Origin: an uncultured Alphaproteobacteria bacterium | GTDB taxonomy: Bacteria > Pseudomonadota > Alphaproteobacteria > RF32 > CAG-239 | NCBI GenBank assembly: GCA_944390035.1 | Contig: CALXOP010000081.1 | Location: 1-39,221 of the forward strand | Direction of reading: 5' to 3' | DNA: 39,221 nt | Shown: positions 32,385-39,221 of the stretch, in pieces | How positions within the stretch are numbered: the first letter of the stretch is position 1 | Layout of the letters: the number at the start of each line of letters is the position of its first letter | Made by a program: the position numbers and the translations under genes | The notes under the pieces: generated by a model | Databases searched by the model: none | Seen by the model: the letters and a program-made list of their open reading frames with translations, nothing else | What the model was told of the DNA's origin: nothing

Positions 32385-32747
32385 TTAAACGCGTCCGTAA
32401 ATATCCTCGTAGCGGATAATATCGTTTTCATCCAAATTATCACCGGTTTGCACTTCGACAAATTCCATAATTTCGGCCGTGTCGTTTTGAATGCGGTGCT
32501 TGGTTTTTTCGGGAATATAAATTGCATCATTTTGTTTTTTGCTGAGTTTATCTTCGCCCAAAGTCACAACGGCTTGCCCGCGGATAATAATCCAATGTTC
32601 GGCTCTGAAATTATGTGATTGCAGTGAAAGTTGGCACCCCGGATTAACGGTAATTTTTTTAACGCAATAGCCATCGCCAGCGTCTAAGACTTCCCACTTG
32701 CCCCAAGGCCTGGTGTCAAAGTCTCCTTTTTTATAAGCATTAGTCAT
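32385..32747 (-). CDS. Cupin, mannose-6-phosphate isomerase type II (ManC C-terminal domain)
   Basis: A 120-residue stand-alone cupin equivalent to the C-terminal isomerase domain of ManC/GMP-PMI. The family's start is RPWGKWEVLDAGDGYCVKKI. Metal-site residues are in LSLQSHNFRAEHWIIIRG (His, Arg, Glu, His) and EKTKHRIQND, and EFVEVQTGDNLDENDIIR closes the fold. It would interconvert fructose-6-P and mannose-6-P or act as a related sugar-phosphate cupin. The guanylyltransferase half of ManC is absent from this gene and its neighbours. GAGAAAA precedes the ATG. Confidence 0.88.
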   Translation of the reverse strand: MTNAYKKGDFDTRPWGKWEVLDAGDGYCVKKITVNPGCQLSLQSHNFRAEHWIIIRGQAVVTLGEDKLSKKQNDAIYIPEKTKHRIQNDTAEIMEFVEVQTGDNLDENDIIRYEDIYGRV

Positions 32748-32851
32748 AAATTTTCTCGATTTAACAAAAAGAATAAGATTATTCTTGATGAAAAAATATA
32801 GATATTATATAAAAAAATCAAGTTGAAATTTTATGCGCAATGGGAAGACAA

Positions 32852-35119
32852 ATGCAATCACCGGCAATTAATCAAGCAATGGATATTCTAAAATACCTGC
32901 GGGCTGTTACCGAAAGCCAAGACAGCGTTTCGGATAAATTATCCAAAATCGTACGCATTATTGCCGAGCAGACGGGCTCTGAAGCCGCCTCAATCTATAT
33001 TGCGGTAGATGACAATTATCTGGAGCTTTTCGCCTCCTATGGGCTAAATTCGAGTGCCGAACACCGCCTGACCATCCGCAACGGCGACGGTCTTATTGGC
33101 GAGGTCGGAAAAACGGCGCGCTCACTGGCCACGCCAGATGCTCTCAAACATCCGAAATTTTCCTATAAAGCGGTTTTGGGCGATGAGGCCTATCATGCCT
33201 TTTTAGCTGTGCCGCTGATTCGTTGGAACCGAGCTATCGGTGTTTTGGTTGTGCAAAAAAAAGAGGTTTATGAATATTCGACCACACAAATAGAAATCCT
33301 TGAAACCATTGCCATGGTGCTGGCCGAAGTTGTAGCCTCAGATGAAATGACTGCCTACAAAAAAGAGCTGATAAAAGAACGCGGCCTCACCTTAAAAGAC
33401 AAAATTAAAGGCATTAGCTTAAGCAAAGGATACGGCTTGGGCAAGGCTATTATTCACCGCCGCCGCCAAGCTGTCAGCAAAATTTTTGCCGAAGACAAAG
33501 AAAAAGAGCTCAAACGCTTAGAGACCGCCCACAAGCAAATGAATCAGGATTTGGATGAAAAACTCAATTCCACCAAAATCGGTATTGGCGAGCATGCCGA
33601 TATTTTGGATGCCTATAAAATGTTTGCCAAAGACAAAGGCTGGTACAAAAAAATAGCCGATAACGTCAATTCGGGCTTAACGGCAGAAGCCGCTGTCGAG
33701 CGGGCCTATGAGGATATGTGGAACCGTTTGTCGGCCACTTCCGACCAATACTTAAAAGAGCGTCTGCATGACCTGCGCGATGTCGCTGACCGCTTACAAA
33801 CTTATTTGAGCGGCGATGTAGGTGTGGCAGCAGAGGTCATGAACAGCAGTGACATTATTGTTGTTGCCCAAACCATGGGTCCGGCCGATTTAATGGATTA
33901 TGACTATAACAAAATCCGCGGGCTGGTGATTGAAGATGGGACGCCCACCATGCATGTGGCAATCGTCGCCAAGGCCTTGAATATTCCGGTCGTTGCCAAA
34001 ATCAAAGGCTTGTTTAATGATATTAAAACCGGCGATTCTTTAGCCGTTGACGGTAATGAGGGCTATATTTACATTAATCCTTCCGTGGCGGTTCAAGAAA
34101 AGTTCAAAACCAAAATTGCCGAAAAAGAAAAACTCCAAGCCCGCTTGGCCGAACTAAAAAAACTCCCATCCAAAACTTTGGATGGCGTCAGAATAGGGCA
34201 CTATGTCAACATAGGTTTGGCTTTTGACTTAGACTATATCGAAACCACAAATTGTGACGGTGTTGGTCTGTATCGAACGGAAATTCCGTTTATGTCCTCA
34301 GATGTAATGCCGGATGTTGAACGCCAAATTGGCTACTATAAGGAGCTGATGGATAGAGCAGACGGTAAAAAAGTAATTTTCCGGAGTTTGGATGTCGGTT
34401 CGGATAAATTGTTGCCTTACTGGAGTGCCATGGGTGAAGAAAATCCGGCAATCGGATGGCGTTCGATTCGCATCACCTTGGACCGCCGTGCCATTTTGCG
34501 CAAGCAAATGCGTGCGTTTTTGCGTGCCGCGGCAGGCAGAGAGCTCAATGTTATGTTTCCGATGATATCGGATGTGTCCGAATTTGAAGATGCCAAAGAA
34601 ACCCTGATGATTGAGCTGGAAAAAGAAAAGAAAAAAGGCTCGCCAATTCCCTCAAAAGTCAATGTCGGATTGATGATTGAAGTCCCCTCAATAGTTTTTC
34701 AGTTAGAGGATGTTCTCAAACAAGCCGATTTCATTTCCATCGGCACCAATGACTTGGCGCAGTTTACCTTTGCCTGCGATAGAGGCAACCCTCGCTTGAC
34801 GGAAAGATATGATGTTTTATCTTCGCCATTTTTGAAATTGCTGGAAGATATTGTGACCAAAGCCAACCAAGCCAAGGTCTATTGTTCGGTTTGCGGTGAA
34901 ATGGCCAGCAACCCGATTGAGGCCATGGCGCTTATTGGTCTGGGATACAGAAATTTATCCAGCTCCGGAGCGTCATTTGGTCGTGTTAAGTCGATGATAC
35001 GTTCCATTAATGTTGCCGAGGTTGAAGATTATGTAAAAAGCCTATTGAAATCTCAAAAAAGGACTTTACGTCCGCAATTAATGGCTTATGCTTATGACCA
35101 TGGAATAGAAATCTGTTAA
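32852..35119 (+). CDS. ptsP: Phosphoenolpyruvate-protein phosphotransferase PtsP (EI-Ntr)
   Basis: A 755-residue enzyme I of the nitrogen PTS. The N-terminal GAF domain (about 15-165: QTGSEAASIYIAVDDNYLE, GLIGEVGKTARSLATPDA) senses small signals, in other species glutamine. The PTS N-terminal and swivelling His domains follow, with the phosphoryl-accepting His368 in DGTPTMHVAIVAKALNIP. The PEP-binding barrel has GLYRTEIPFM, LLPYWSAMGEENPAIGWRSI and FISIGTNDLAQFTFACDRGN with VYCSVCGEMA near the end. The ATG at 32852 is chosen because GGGAAG precedes it; an in-frame ATG 12 bases upstream has no site. It phosphorylates an HPr-like NPr, not in this window. Confidence 0.95.
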   Translation: MQSPAINQAMDILKYLRAVTESQDSVSDKLSKIVRIIAEQTGSEAASIYIAVDDNYLELFASYGLNSSAEHRLTIRNGDGLIGEVGKTARSLATPDALKHPKFSYKAVLGDEAYHAFLAVPLIRWNRAIGVLVVQKKEVYEYSTTQIEILETIAMVLAEVVASDEMTAYKKELIKERGLTLKDKIKGISLSKGYGLGKAIIHRRRQAVSKIFAEDKEKELKRLETAHKQMNQDLDEKLNSTKIGIGEHADILDAYKMFAKDKGWYKKIADNVNSGLTAEAAVERAYEDMWNRLSATSDQYLKERLHDLRDVADRLQTYLSGDVGVAAEVMNSSDIIVVAQTMGPADLMDYDYNKIRGLVIEDGTPTMHVAIVAKALNIPVVAKIKGLFNDIKTGDSLAVDGNEGYIYINPSVAVQEKFKTKIAEKEKLQARLAELKKLPSKTLDGVRIGHYVNIGLAFDLDYIETTNCDGVGLYRTEIPFMSSDVMPDVERQIGYYKELMDRADGKKVIFRSLDVGSDKLLPYWSAMGEENPAIGWRSIRITLDRRAILRKQMRAFLRAAAGRELNVMFPMISDVSEFEDAKETLMIELEKEKKKGSPIPSKVNVGLMIEVPSIVFQLEDVLKQADFISIGTNDLAQFTFACDRGNPRLTERYDVLSSPFLKLLEDIVTKANQAKVYCSVCGEMASNPIEAMALIGLGYRNLSSSGASFGRVKSMIRSINVAEVEDYVKSLLKSQKRTLRPQLMAYAYDHGIEIC

Positions 35120-35159
35120 AGATTCGCAAATCAAATAAATATATCAAGAGGATAAAACC

Positions 35160-36224
35160 GTGAAAAAAGGAACTAAAGAAGAAATAAAGACGGAAGCCGC
35201 CAAGGAAGAAGTTGCACCTTCGGCCGAGACAATGGCTCCCGTTGAAGGAAAAGTCGGCGGTATGTTGCGCGATGCCCGCACCAAAAAAGGCTATAGCTTG
35301 GATGATGTCGCAAAAGAGCTCTATATCCGTAAATCTTTTTTGGAGGCAATTGAAAGCAGCAATTATGAAGAAATTCCCGAGCCGCCTTACGGCATCGGCT
35401 TTATCCGCTCTTATGCTGATTTTTTGGGGTTGAATTCTGAGCGCATTGTTCAGTTGTTTAAGGAAGAAACCGACGCCAAAAATCAAAAAGAGGACGTCTA
35501 TGTTTTAGAGCCGCAAGCCGAAGCCACCATGCCCAATAAAAAATACTTAGGCATTAGTGTTTTGGCGATTGTTGTGCTCTATGTTGCATGGCTGGGCTAT
35601 AACAAAACGCAGTTTGAAGAAACGCCTGTCAGCACCGGAGAGGACATTATTGCAGAAGTATCGACCCCGCAAACAAATGACAATTTCCCCTTACAAGTTG
35701 AGGAATTTGCCACGGTTGATACCTCGTCTTCCGCCGAACAACCCGAAACCCTTCCGATAATTGATACGACAACTGCACCGGTTGAGGAAACCCCTCAAGT
35801 AACCGTGAGTGAAGAAAACTTTGTTGAAACGCCGAAAGCAGAGGAAACAAAAGAAAACTTGAGCGAAGAACCCAAGGCGCAACCTCAAATTTCTGAAACA
35901 CCAAAAACCGAAGAAGTTGCAGAAAAACTAAAGGAAGAAGTAAAGCCGGAAAAAAAAGTTAGCCCCAAAGCAGGCTCTCGCGTTACCATCAAAGTCAACA
36001 AAGAAACCTGGGTCGAAGTAAAAGATGGCAAAAAATTATGGCTCAGCAAAGTTTTGCAAGCCGGAGACAGCTATCAAGTTCCGGCCGGCGAGGGGATGAT
36101 TTTATCTGTTGGTCGTGTTGATGCGGTAGATGTTGAAATTGACGGCAAAGTTGTGCCAAATGTCATTACTTCCGGCAAGAAAACCGGCATTGCCCTGGAT
36201 AAATATTTATCTGCTAACCATTAG
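35160..36224 (+). CDS. RodZ-like cytoskeletal membrane protein (HTH + DUF4115)
   Basis: A 354-residue protein with the RodZ architecture: an N-terminal HTH_25 domain (about 32-100: MLRDARTKKGYSLDDVAKEL, PPYGIGFIRSYADFLGL) that contacts MreB, one transmembrane helix (129-147, YLGISVLAIVVLYVAWLGY), a Pro/Glu/Thr-rich periplasmic linker (about 150-275) and a C-terminal DUF4115 domain (VTIKVNKETWVEVKDGKKLW to the end). It helps maintain cell shape. The GTG start follows AAGAGG at a normal distance. It lies 40 bases after ptsP and 100 before ispG, the usual alphaproteobacterial order. Confidence 0.88.
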   Translation: MKKGTKEEIKTEAAKEEVAPSAETMAPVEGKVGGMLRDARTKKGYSLDDVAKELYIRKSFLEAIESSNYEEIPEPPYGIGFIRSYADFLGLNSERIVQLFKEETDAKNQKEDVYVLEPQAEATMPNKKYLGISVLAIVVLYVAWLGYNKTQFEETPVSTGEDIIAEVSTPQTNDNFPLQVEEFATVDTSSSAEQPETLPIIDTTTAPVEETPQVTVSEENFVETPKAEETKENLSEEPKAQPQISETPKTEEVAEKLKEEVKPEKKVSPKAGSRVTIKVNKETWVEVKDGKKLWLSKVLQAGDSYQVPAGEGMILSVGRVDAVDVEIDGKVVPNVITSGKKTGIALDKYLSANH

Positions 36225-36238
36225 CGATTCTATTATTT

Positions 36239-36275
36239 AAAGAAAATAGCAGGTTTAGGCTTGCTATTTTCTTTT
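36239..36275 (+). terminator. Terminator after rodZ-like gene
   Basis: AAAGAAAATAGCA / TGCTATTTTCTTT is a perfect 13-bp stem with a 10-base loop and T-run. It separates rodZ from ispG-hisS-prfA, so those three probably have their own promoter in 36276-36324. Confidence 0.85.
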
Positions 36276-36324
36276 TGTTTTATAAACTATAGAAAATTTT
36301 TGAGCTCTGACTAGGAGGAGAGAA

Positions 36325-37392
36325 ATGGAAAAAATCATACGTCGCAAATCGCGCCAAATTATGGTAGGGAAAGTTGCCGTCGGGGGCGATGCACCGATAA
36401 CCGTTCAGTCAATGACCAACACTTTGACTTCGGACATCAAAGCGACGATTGAACAAATTCGCCGTCAAGAGGCTGTCGGGTGCGATATTACACGTTGCTC
36501 CTGCCCGGATGAAGATTCGGCCAAAGCCTTAAAAGAAATTACCAAGGCCGTTAATATTCCGGTTGTGGCGGACATCCATTTTGACTATCGTTTAGGTTTA
36601 CTGGCAGCAGATAACGGTGCCGCTTGCCTGCGCATTAACCCCGGCAATATCGGCGGTGCCGATAGGGTCAAAGAAGTTGTAAAAGCAGCCAAAGCCAATG
36701 GTTGCTCGATTCGCATTGGTGTAAATGCCGGTTCGCTCGATAAACGCTTGCTCGAAAAATATGGCGAGCCAACCGCTGACGCCATGGTTGAGAGTGCCTT
36801 GGAGCAAGCCAAAATGCTTGAAGACAATGACTTTAGAGAGTTCAAAATTAGTGTTAAGTCCTCCAACACCCTCATGATGATTGAAGCCTACAAAAAATTG
36901 GCCGCCGCTTGTGATTATCCTCTGCACTTAGGTGTGACCGAAGCCGGAGGTTTGCGTGCCGGAACGGTTAGATCCGCAATCGGCATCGGTAGTTTGCTAA
37001 TGGCCGGAATTGGGGACACGTTAAGAGTATCATTAACGGCAGATGTTGAAGAAGAAGTCAAAGCCGGTTATGAGATATTAAAAGCCCTTGATTTGCGACA
37101 TCGGGGCGTCAGAATAATTTCTTGCCCGACTTGTGCCCGCCGCGGATATAATGTCCAAAAAACGGTTGAGGAGTTAGAAACAAGATTGGCGCATATCACC
37201 CAGCCGCTCACCTTAGCCGTTATGGGTTGTGTGGTCAACGGCCCCGGGGAATCCGCTCATTCCGATTTTGGTGTTTGCGGTGGCAAAGGCGGAGAAAATA
37301 TGATATTTATTGCAGGCAAACCGGCCTACAAAGTAAAGAGTGAAAATATTGTTGACGAATTGGTTCGTCTGGTAGAAGAAAAGGTTAGTTAA
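36325..37392 (+). CDS. ispG: 4-hydroxy-3-methylbut-2-en-1-yl diphosphate synthase (flavodoxin)
   Basis: A 355-residue short-form (bacterial two-domain) IspG of the MEP isoprenoid pathway. The TIM barrel begins [19 protein letters not shown]. The [4Fe-4S] ligands are Cys267 and Cys270 ([11 protein letters not shown]) and Cys302 with Glu309 ([11 protein letters not shown]), all present. ADIHFDYRL and LRINPGNIG are conserved substrate-site segments. AGGAGGAG gives a strong ribosome-binding site. It overlaps or nearly touches hisS (one base apart). Confidence 0.98.
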   Translation: MEKIIRRKSRQIMVGKVAVGGDAPITVQSMTNTLTSDIKATIEQIRRQEAVGCDITRCSCPDEDSAKALKEITKAVNIPVVADIHFDYRLGLLAADNGAACLRINPGNIGGADRVKEVVKAAKANGCSIRIGVNAGSLDKRLLEKYGEPTADAMVESALEQAKMLEDNDFREFKISVKSSNTLMMIEAYKKLAAACDYPLHLGVTEAGGLRAGTVRSAIGIGSLLMAGIGDTLRVSLTADVEEEVKAGYEILKALDLRHRGVRIISCPTCARRGYNVQKTVEELETRLAHITQPLTLAVMGCVVNGPGESAHSDFGVCGGKGGENMIFIAGKPAYKVKSENIVDELVRLVEEKVS

Positions 37393-37393
37393 A

Positions 37394-38629
37394 ATGGCAA
37401 AAATACAAAACGTACGCGGAACTTATGATTTATATGGCGAAGCCAAAAGAAAAGCCAAAAAGGTAATCGCAACCGGCAGCGAAGTGGTTGAAAAATATGG
37501 TTTTGAAGAAATTGAAACCCCGATTTTTGAATTTACGGAAGTCTTTTCCCGCAATTTGGGTGACACTTCGGATATTGTCACCAAAGAGATGTATTGCTTC
37601 CAAGACCGCGGTGGCGAGAGCTTAACTTTGCGTCCTGAAGGCACGGCCGGTGTCGTTCGCGCCTTTATCTCCGAGGGTATGCAACAAAATCTTCCGGTGA
37701 AATTATACTATGCCGGCCCGATGTTCCGTTATGAGCGTCCGCAAAAAGGTCGTCAACGCCAGTTCACGCAATTTGGTGTCGAGCTCTTGGGTGTTGAAAC
37801 GCCGCAAGCTGATATTGAAGTTATTTCCATGGCCTATGAATTTGTTGAAAAATTAGGCCTTATGGGCACGGTAACGGTAGAGATAAATTCGCTTGGAGAC
37901 CAAGAAAGCCGCGATGCTTATCGCACCAAACTGGTCGCTTATTTGAAAGAACACTATGATGAGCTCTCTGAGGATAGCAAAACCAGATTAGAGAAAAATC
38001 CGCTGCGCGTTTTGGATTCTAAGGAAGAATGTGATAAAAAAGTGGTAGAAAATGCGCCTTTGTATAAAGATAGCCTCAATGAATCTTCAACCGCATTTTT
38101 CAATCAAGTCTTGACGGGATTAGATAAATTGGGTATTAAATACCGCGTAAACAACCGCCTTGTCCGTGGATTGGATTATTACTCCCACACGGTATTTGAG
38201 CTTGTTACCGATAAATTAGGAGCTCAGGGCACGGTTTTGGCCGGCGGCCGTTATGATGGCTTGGTTGAACAAATGGGCGGTGGCAAAGTTTCGGGAATTG
38301 GCTGGGCTTGCGGTGTAGAACGCTTGAGTATGTTGCTCGATGCCGATGTTTCACTTCCGCGCCCGATAGCCGTAATTCCGGTTACCGAAGATGTCAATCT
38401 GTCTGCCTTAGAAATTGCTTATCGTTTAAGAAAAGCTGGCTTTAGGGTTGAGCAAAGCTACGGCGGCAATATGAAAAAACGCCTAATGAAAGCCAATAAG
38501 GTTAATGCCTCTCAAGCTGTTATTGTCGGTCCGGATGAATTGAGCGAAGGTAAAGTAACGATTAAAAATTTGGACAGCGGTGAGCAAAAAACCGTTGACC
38601 TCAACACAATAGAAAAGGAAATAAATTAA
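37394..38629 (+). CDS. hisS: Histidine--tRNA ligase
   Basis: A full-length 411-residue class II synthetase. The N-terminal RGTYDLYGE is the family start. Motif 2 is MFRYERPQKGRQRQFTQFG. His-specific segments are LVRGLDYYSHTVFE and VLAGGRYDGLVEQMGGG, and motif 3 is SGIGWACGVERL. A C-terminal anticodon-binding domain (about 320-411) follows, with RPIAVIPVTEDV. It starts one base after ispG and its stop overlaps prfA in TAATG, so the three are one transcript. Confidence 0.98.
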   Translation: MAKIQNVRGTYDLYGEAKRKAKKVIATGSEVVEKYGFEEIETPIFEFTEVFSRNLGDTSDIVTKEMYCFQDRGGESLTLRPEGTAGVVRAFISEGMQQNLPVKLYYAGPMFRYERPQKGRQRQFTQFGVELLGVETPQADIEVISMAYEFVEKLGLMGTVTVEINSLGDQESRDAYRTKLVAYLKEHYDELSEDSKTRLEKNPLRVLDSKEECDKKVVENAPLYKDSLNESSTAFFNQVLTGLDKLGIKYRVNNRLVRGLDYYSHTVFELVTDKLGAQGTVLAGGRYDGLVEQMGGGKVSGIGWACGVERLSMLLDADVSLPRPIAVIPVTEDVNLSALEIAYRLRKAGFRVEQSYGGNMKKRLMKANKVNASQAVIVGPDELSEGKVTIKNLDSGEQKTVDLNTIEKEIN

Positions 38630-39221
38630 TGGCCTCTTTTGCGGAAAAATTGGCAAATGTGGTAAGCCGCCACGAAGAAATTTCGGCATTATTGTCTTCA
38701 CCGAACGTAAGTGCGGATGACTTGGTTCGTATGAACAAAGAGCTTGCCGCGCTGACCCCGGTTGTGGAAGCAATTCAAGAATATAACCACACCGAGCAAA
38801 ATATGAACGATGACAAGGCAATGATGGAAGATTCCTCACTTGATAAAGAGATGAGAGAAATGGCTGAGGCTGAGTATTATGAGCTCAAAGAAAAATTGCC
38901 TGAATTGGAAAAACATATCAAAATTTTACTTCTCCCCAAAGATGCCGAAGATGAGAAAAACGCGATTCTTGAAATTCGTGCCGGAACGGGCGGCGATGAA
39001 GCAGCCTTGTTTGGTGCGGTTTTGTTTGAGATGTACCAACGCTATTCGGCATTGCAAGGTTGGAAGTTTGAAACCTTAGACGTGGATGAAAACGAGCTTG
39101 GCGGCTACAAGCAGGCAACAGCCAAAATTACCGGAAAAGACGTGTTTGCAAAGCTAAAATTTGAATCCGGCGCGCACCGTGTTCAACGTGTTCCGGTAAC
39201 GGAATCTCAAGGCCGCGTTCA
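38629..39221 (+). CDS. prfA: Peptide chain release factor 1 (5' part only)
   Basis: The first 197 codons of RF1, open to the right edge. The N-terminal helical domain is MASFAEKLANVVSRHEEISA onward. It is followed by domain 2 with EIRAGTGGDEAALF, which contains the GTGGDEA region, then the beginning of the catalytic domain SGAHRVQRVPVTESQGRV, just before where the GGQ loop would be. RF1 reads UAA and UAG; the anticodon-like PxT motif (not yet reached) would confirm it. The ATG uses the last base of the hisS stop codon. The methyltransferase prmC is often next in this order. Confidence 0.95.
   Translation, partial: MASFAEKLANVVSRHEEISALLSSPNVSADDLVRMNKELAALTPVVEAIQEYNHTEQNMNDDKAMMEDSSLDKEMREMAEAEYYELKEKLPELEKHIKILLLPKDAEDEKNAILEIRAGTGGDEAALFGAVLFEMYQRYSALQGWKFETLDVDENELGGYKQATAKITGKDVFAKLKFESGAHRVQRVPVTESQGRV

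Noticed and set aside
1-39221. CRISPR array
   Set aside because: No regularly spaced short repeats were seen; repeats found are single direct, inverted or palindromic pairs.

Overview
The window looks like a chromosomal segment of a low-GC, probably host-associated Gram-negative alphaproteobacterium. The order ptsP-rodZ-ispG-hisS-prfA, the ihfB-lapA-accD block, several lipoproteins and an outer-membrane beta-barrel all point that way. Prepilin-like proteins with a GRSMVEMLGVLAIIG-type leader are something I associate with uncultured gut Alphaproteobacteria. The species is not determinable from this sequence.

Layout. 1-3.7 kb: the end of a possible flagellar gene (FliX-like), an orphan prepilin, a beta-barrel, a lipoprotein and murA. 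3.8-9.3 kb: an AT-rich accessory stretch of poorly characterised genes: an HExxH protein, a frameshifted alpha/beta hydrolase, an EF-Tu-domain-2-like protein without a GTPase domain, a small lipoprotein, an unknown protein, a nucleotidyltransferase and a possible Cys/His hydrolase. 9.5-10.3 kb: a hexose-6-phosphate mutarotase. 10.37-13.26 kb: a compact type II restriction-modification cassette (C5-cytosine methyltransferase plus PLD-type NgoFVII-family endonuclease) bounded by two nearly identical 128/129-bp direct repeats. The right-hand repeat ends in the 3' end of a tRNA-Thr(GGT) gene. 13.3-16.2 kb: a candidate small RNA, a META-domain lipoprotein, serS and a second prepilin.

16.3-20.7 kb (minus strand): an unknown two-TM protein, yejA and yejB, an incomplete peptide/microcin-C-type ABC importer. 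20.9-24.8 kb: accA, rmuC, ihfB, lapA and accD, combining fatty acid synthesis with nucleoid and recombination functions. 24.8-30.2 kb: a tight run of HAD phosphatase, membrane-anchored MEMO-AMMECR1 fusion, M49-like metallopeptidase and L-serine dehydratase. 30.3-32.8 kb: a small membrane protein, a tiny lipoprotein, a degenerate one-domain DEAD-box protein, an isochorismatase-like hydrolase and a ManC-type cupin. 32.8-39.2 kb: ptsP, rodZ, ispG, hisS and the 5' part of prfA.

Convergent gene pairs are usually separated by a single strong hairpin with T-tracts on both sides. The most interesting points are the tRNA-linked restriction-modification cassette with its duplicated tRNA-downstream repeat, the tRNA-Thr with C in place of the near-invariant U55, the MEMO-AMMECR1/M49 operon, the one-RecA-domain pseudo-helicase, the GTPase-less EF-Tu-like protein and the unplaced HEVSH protein.
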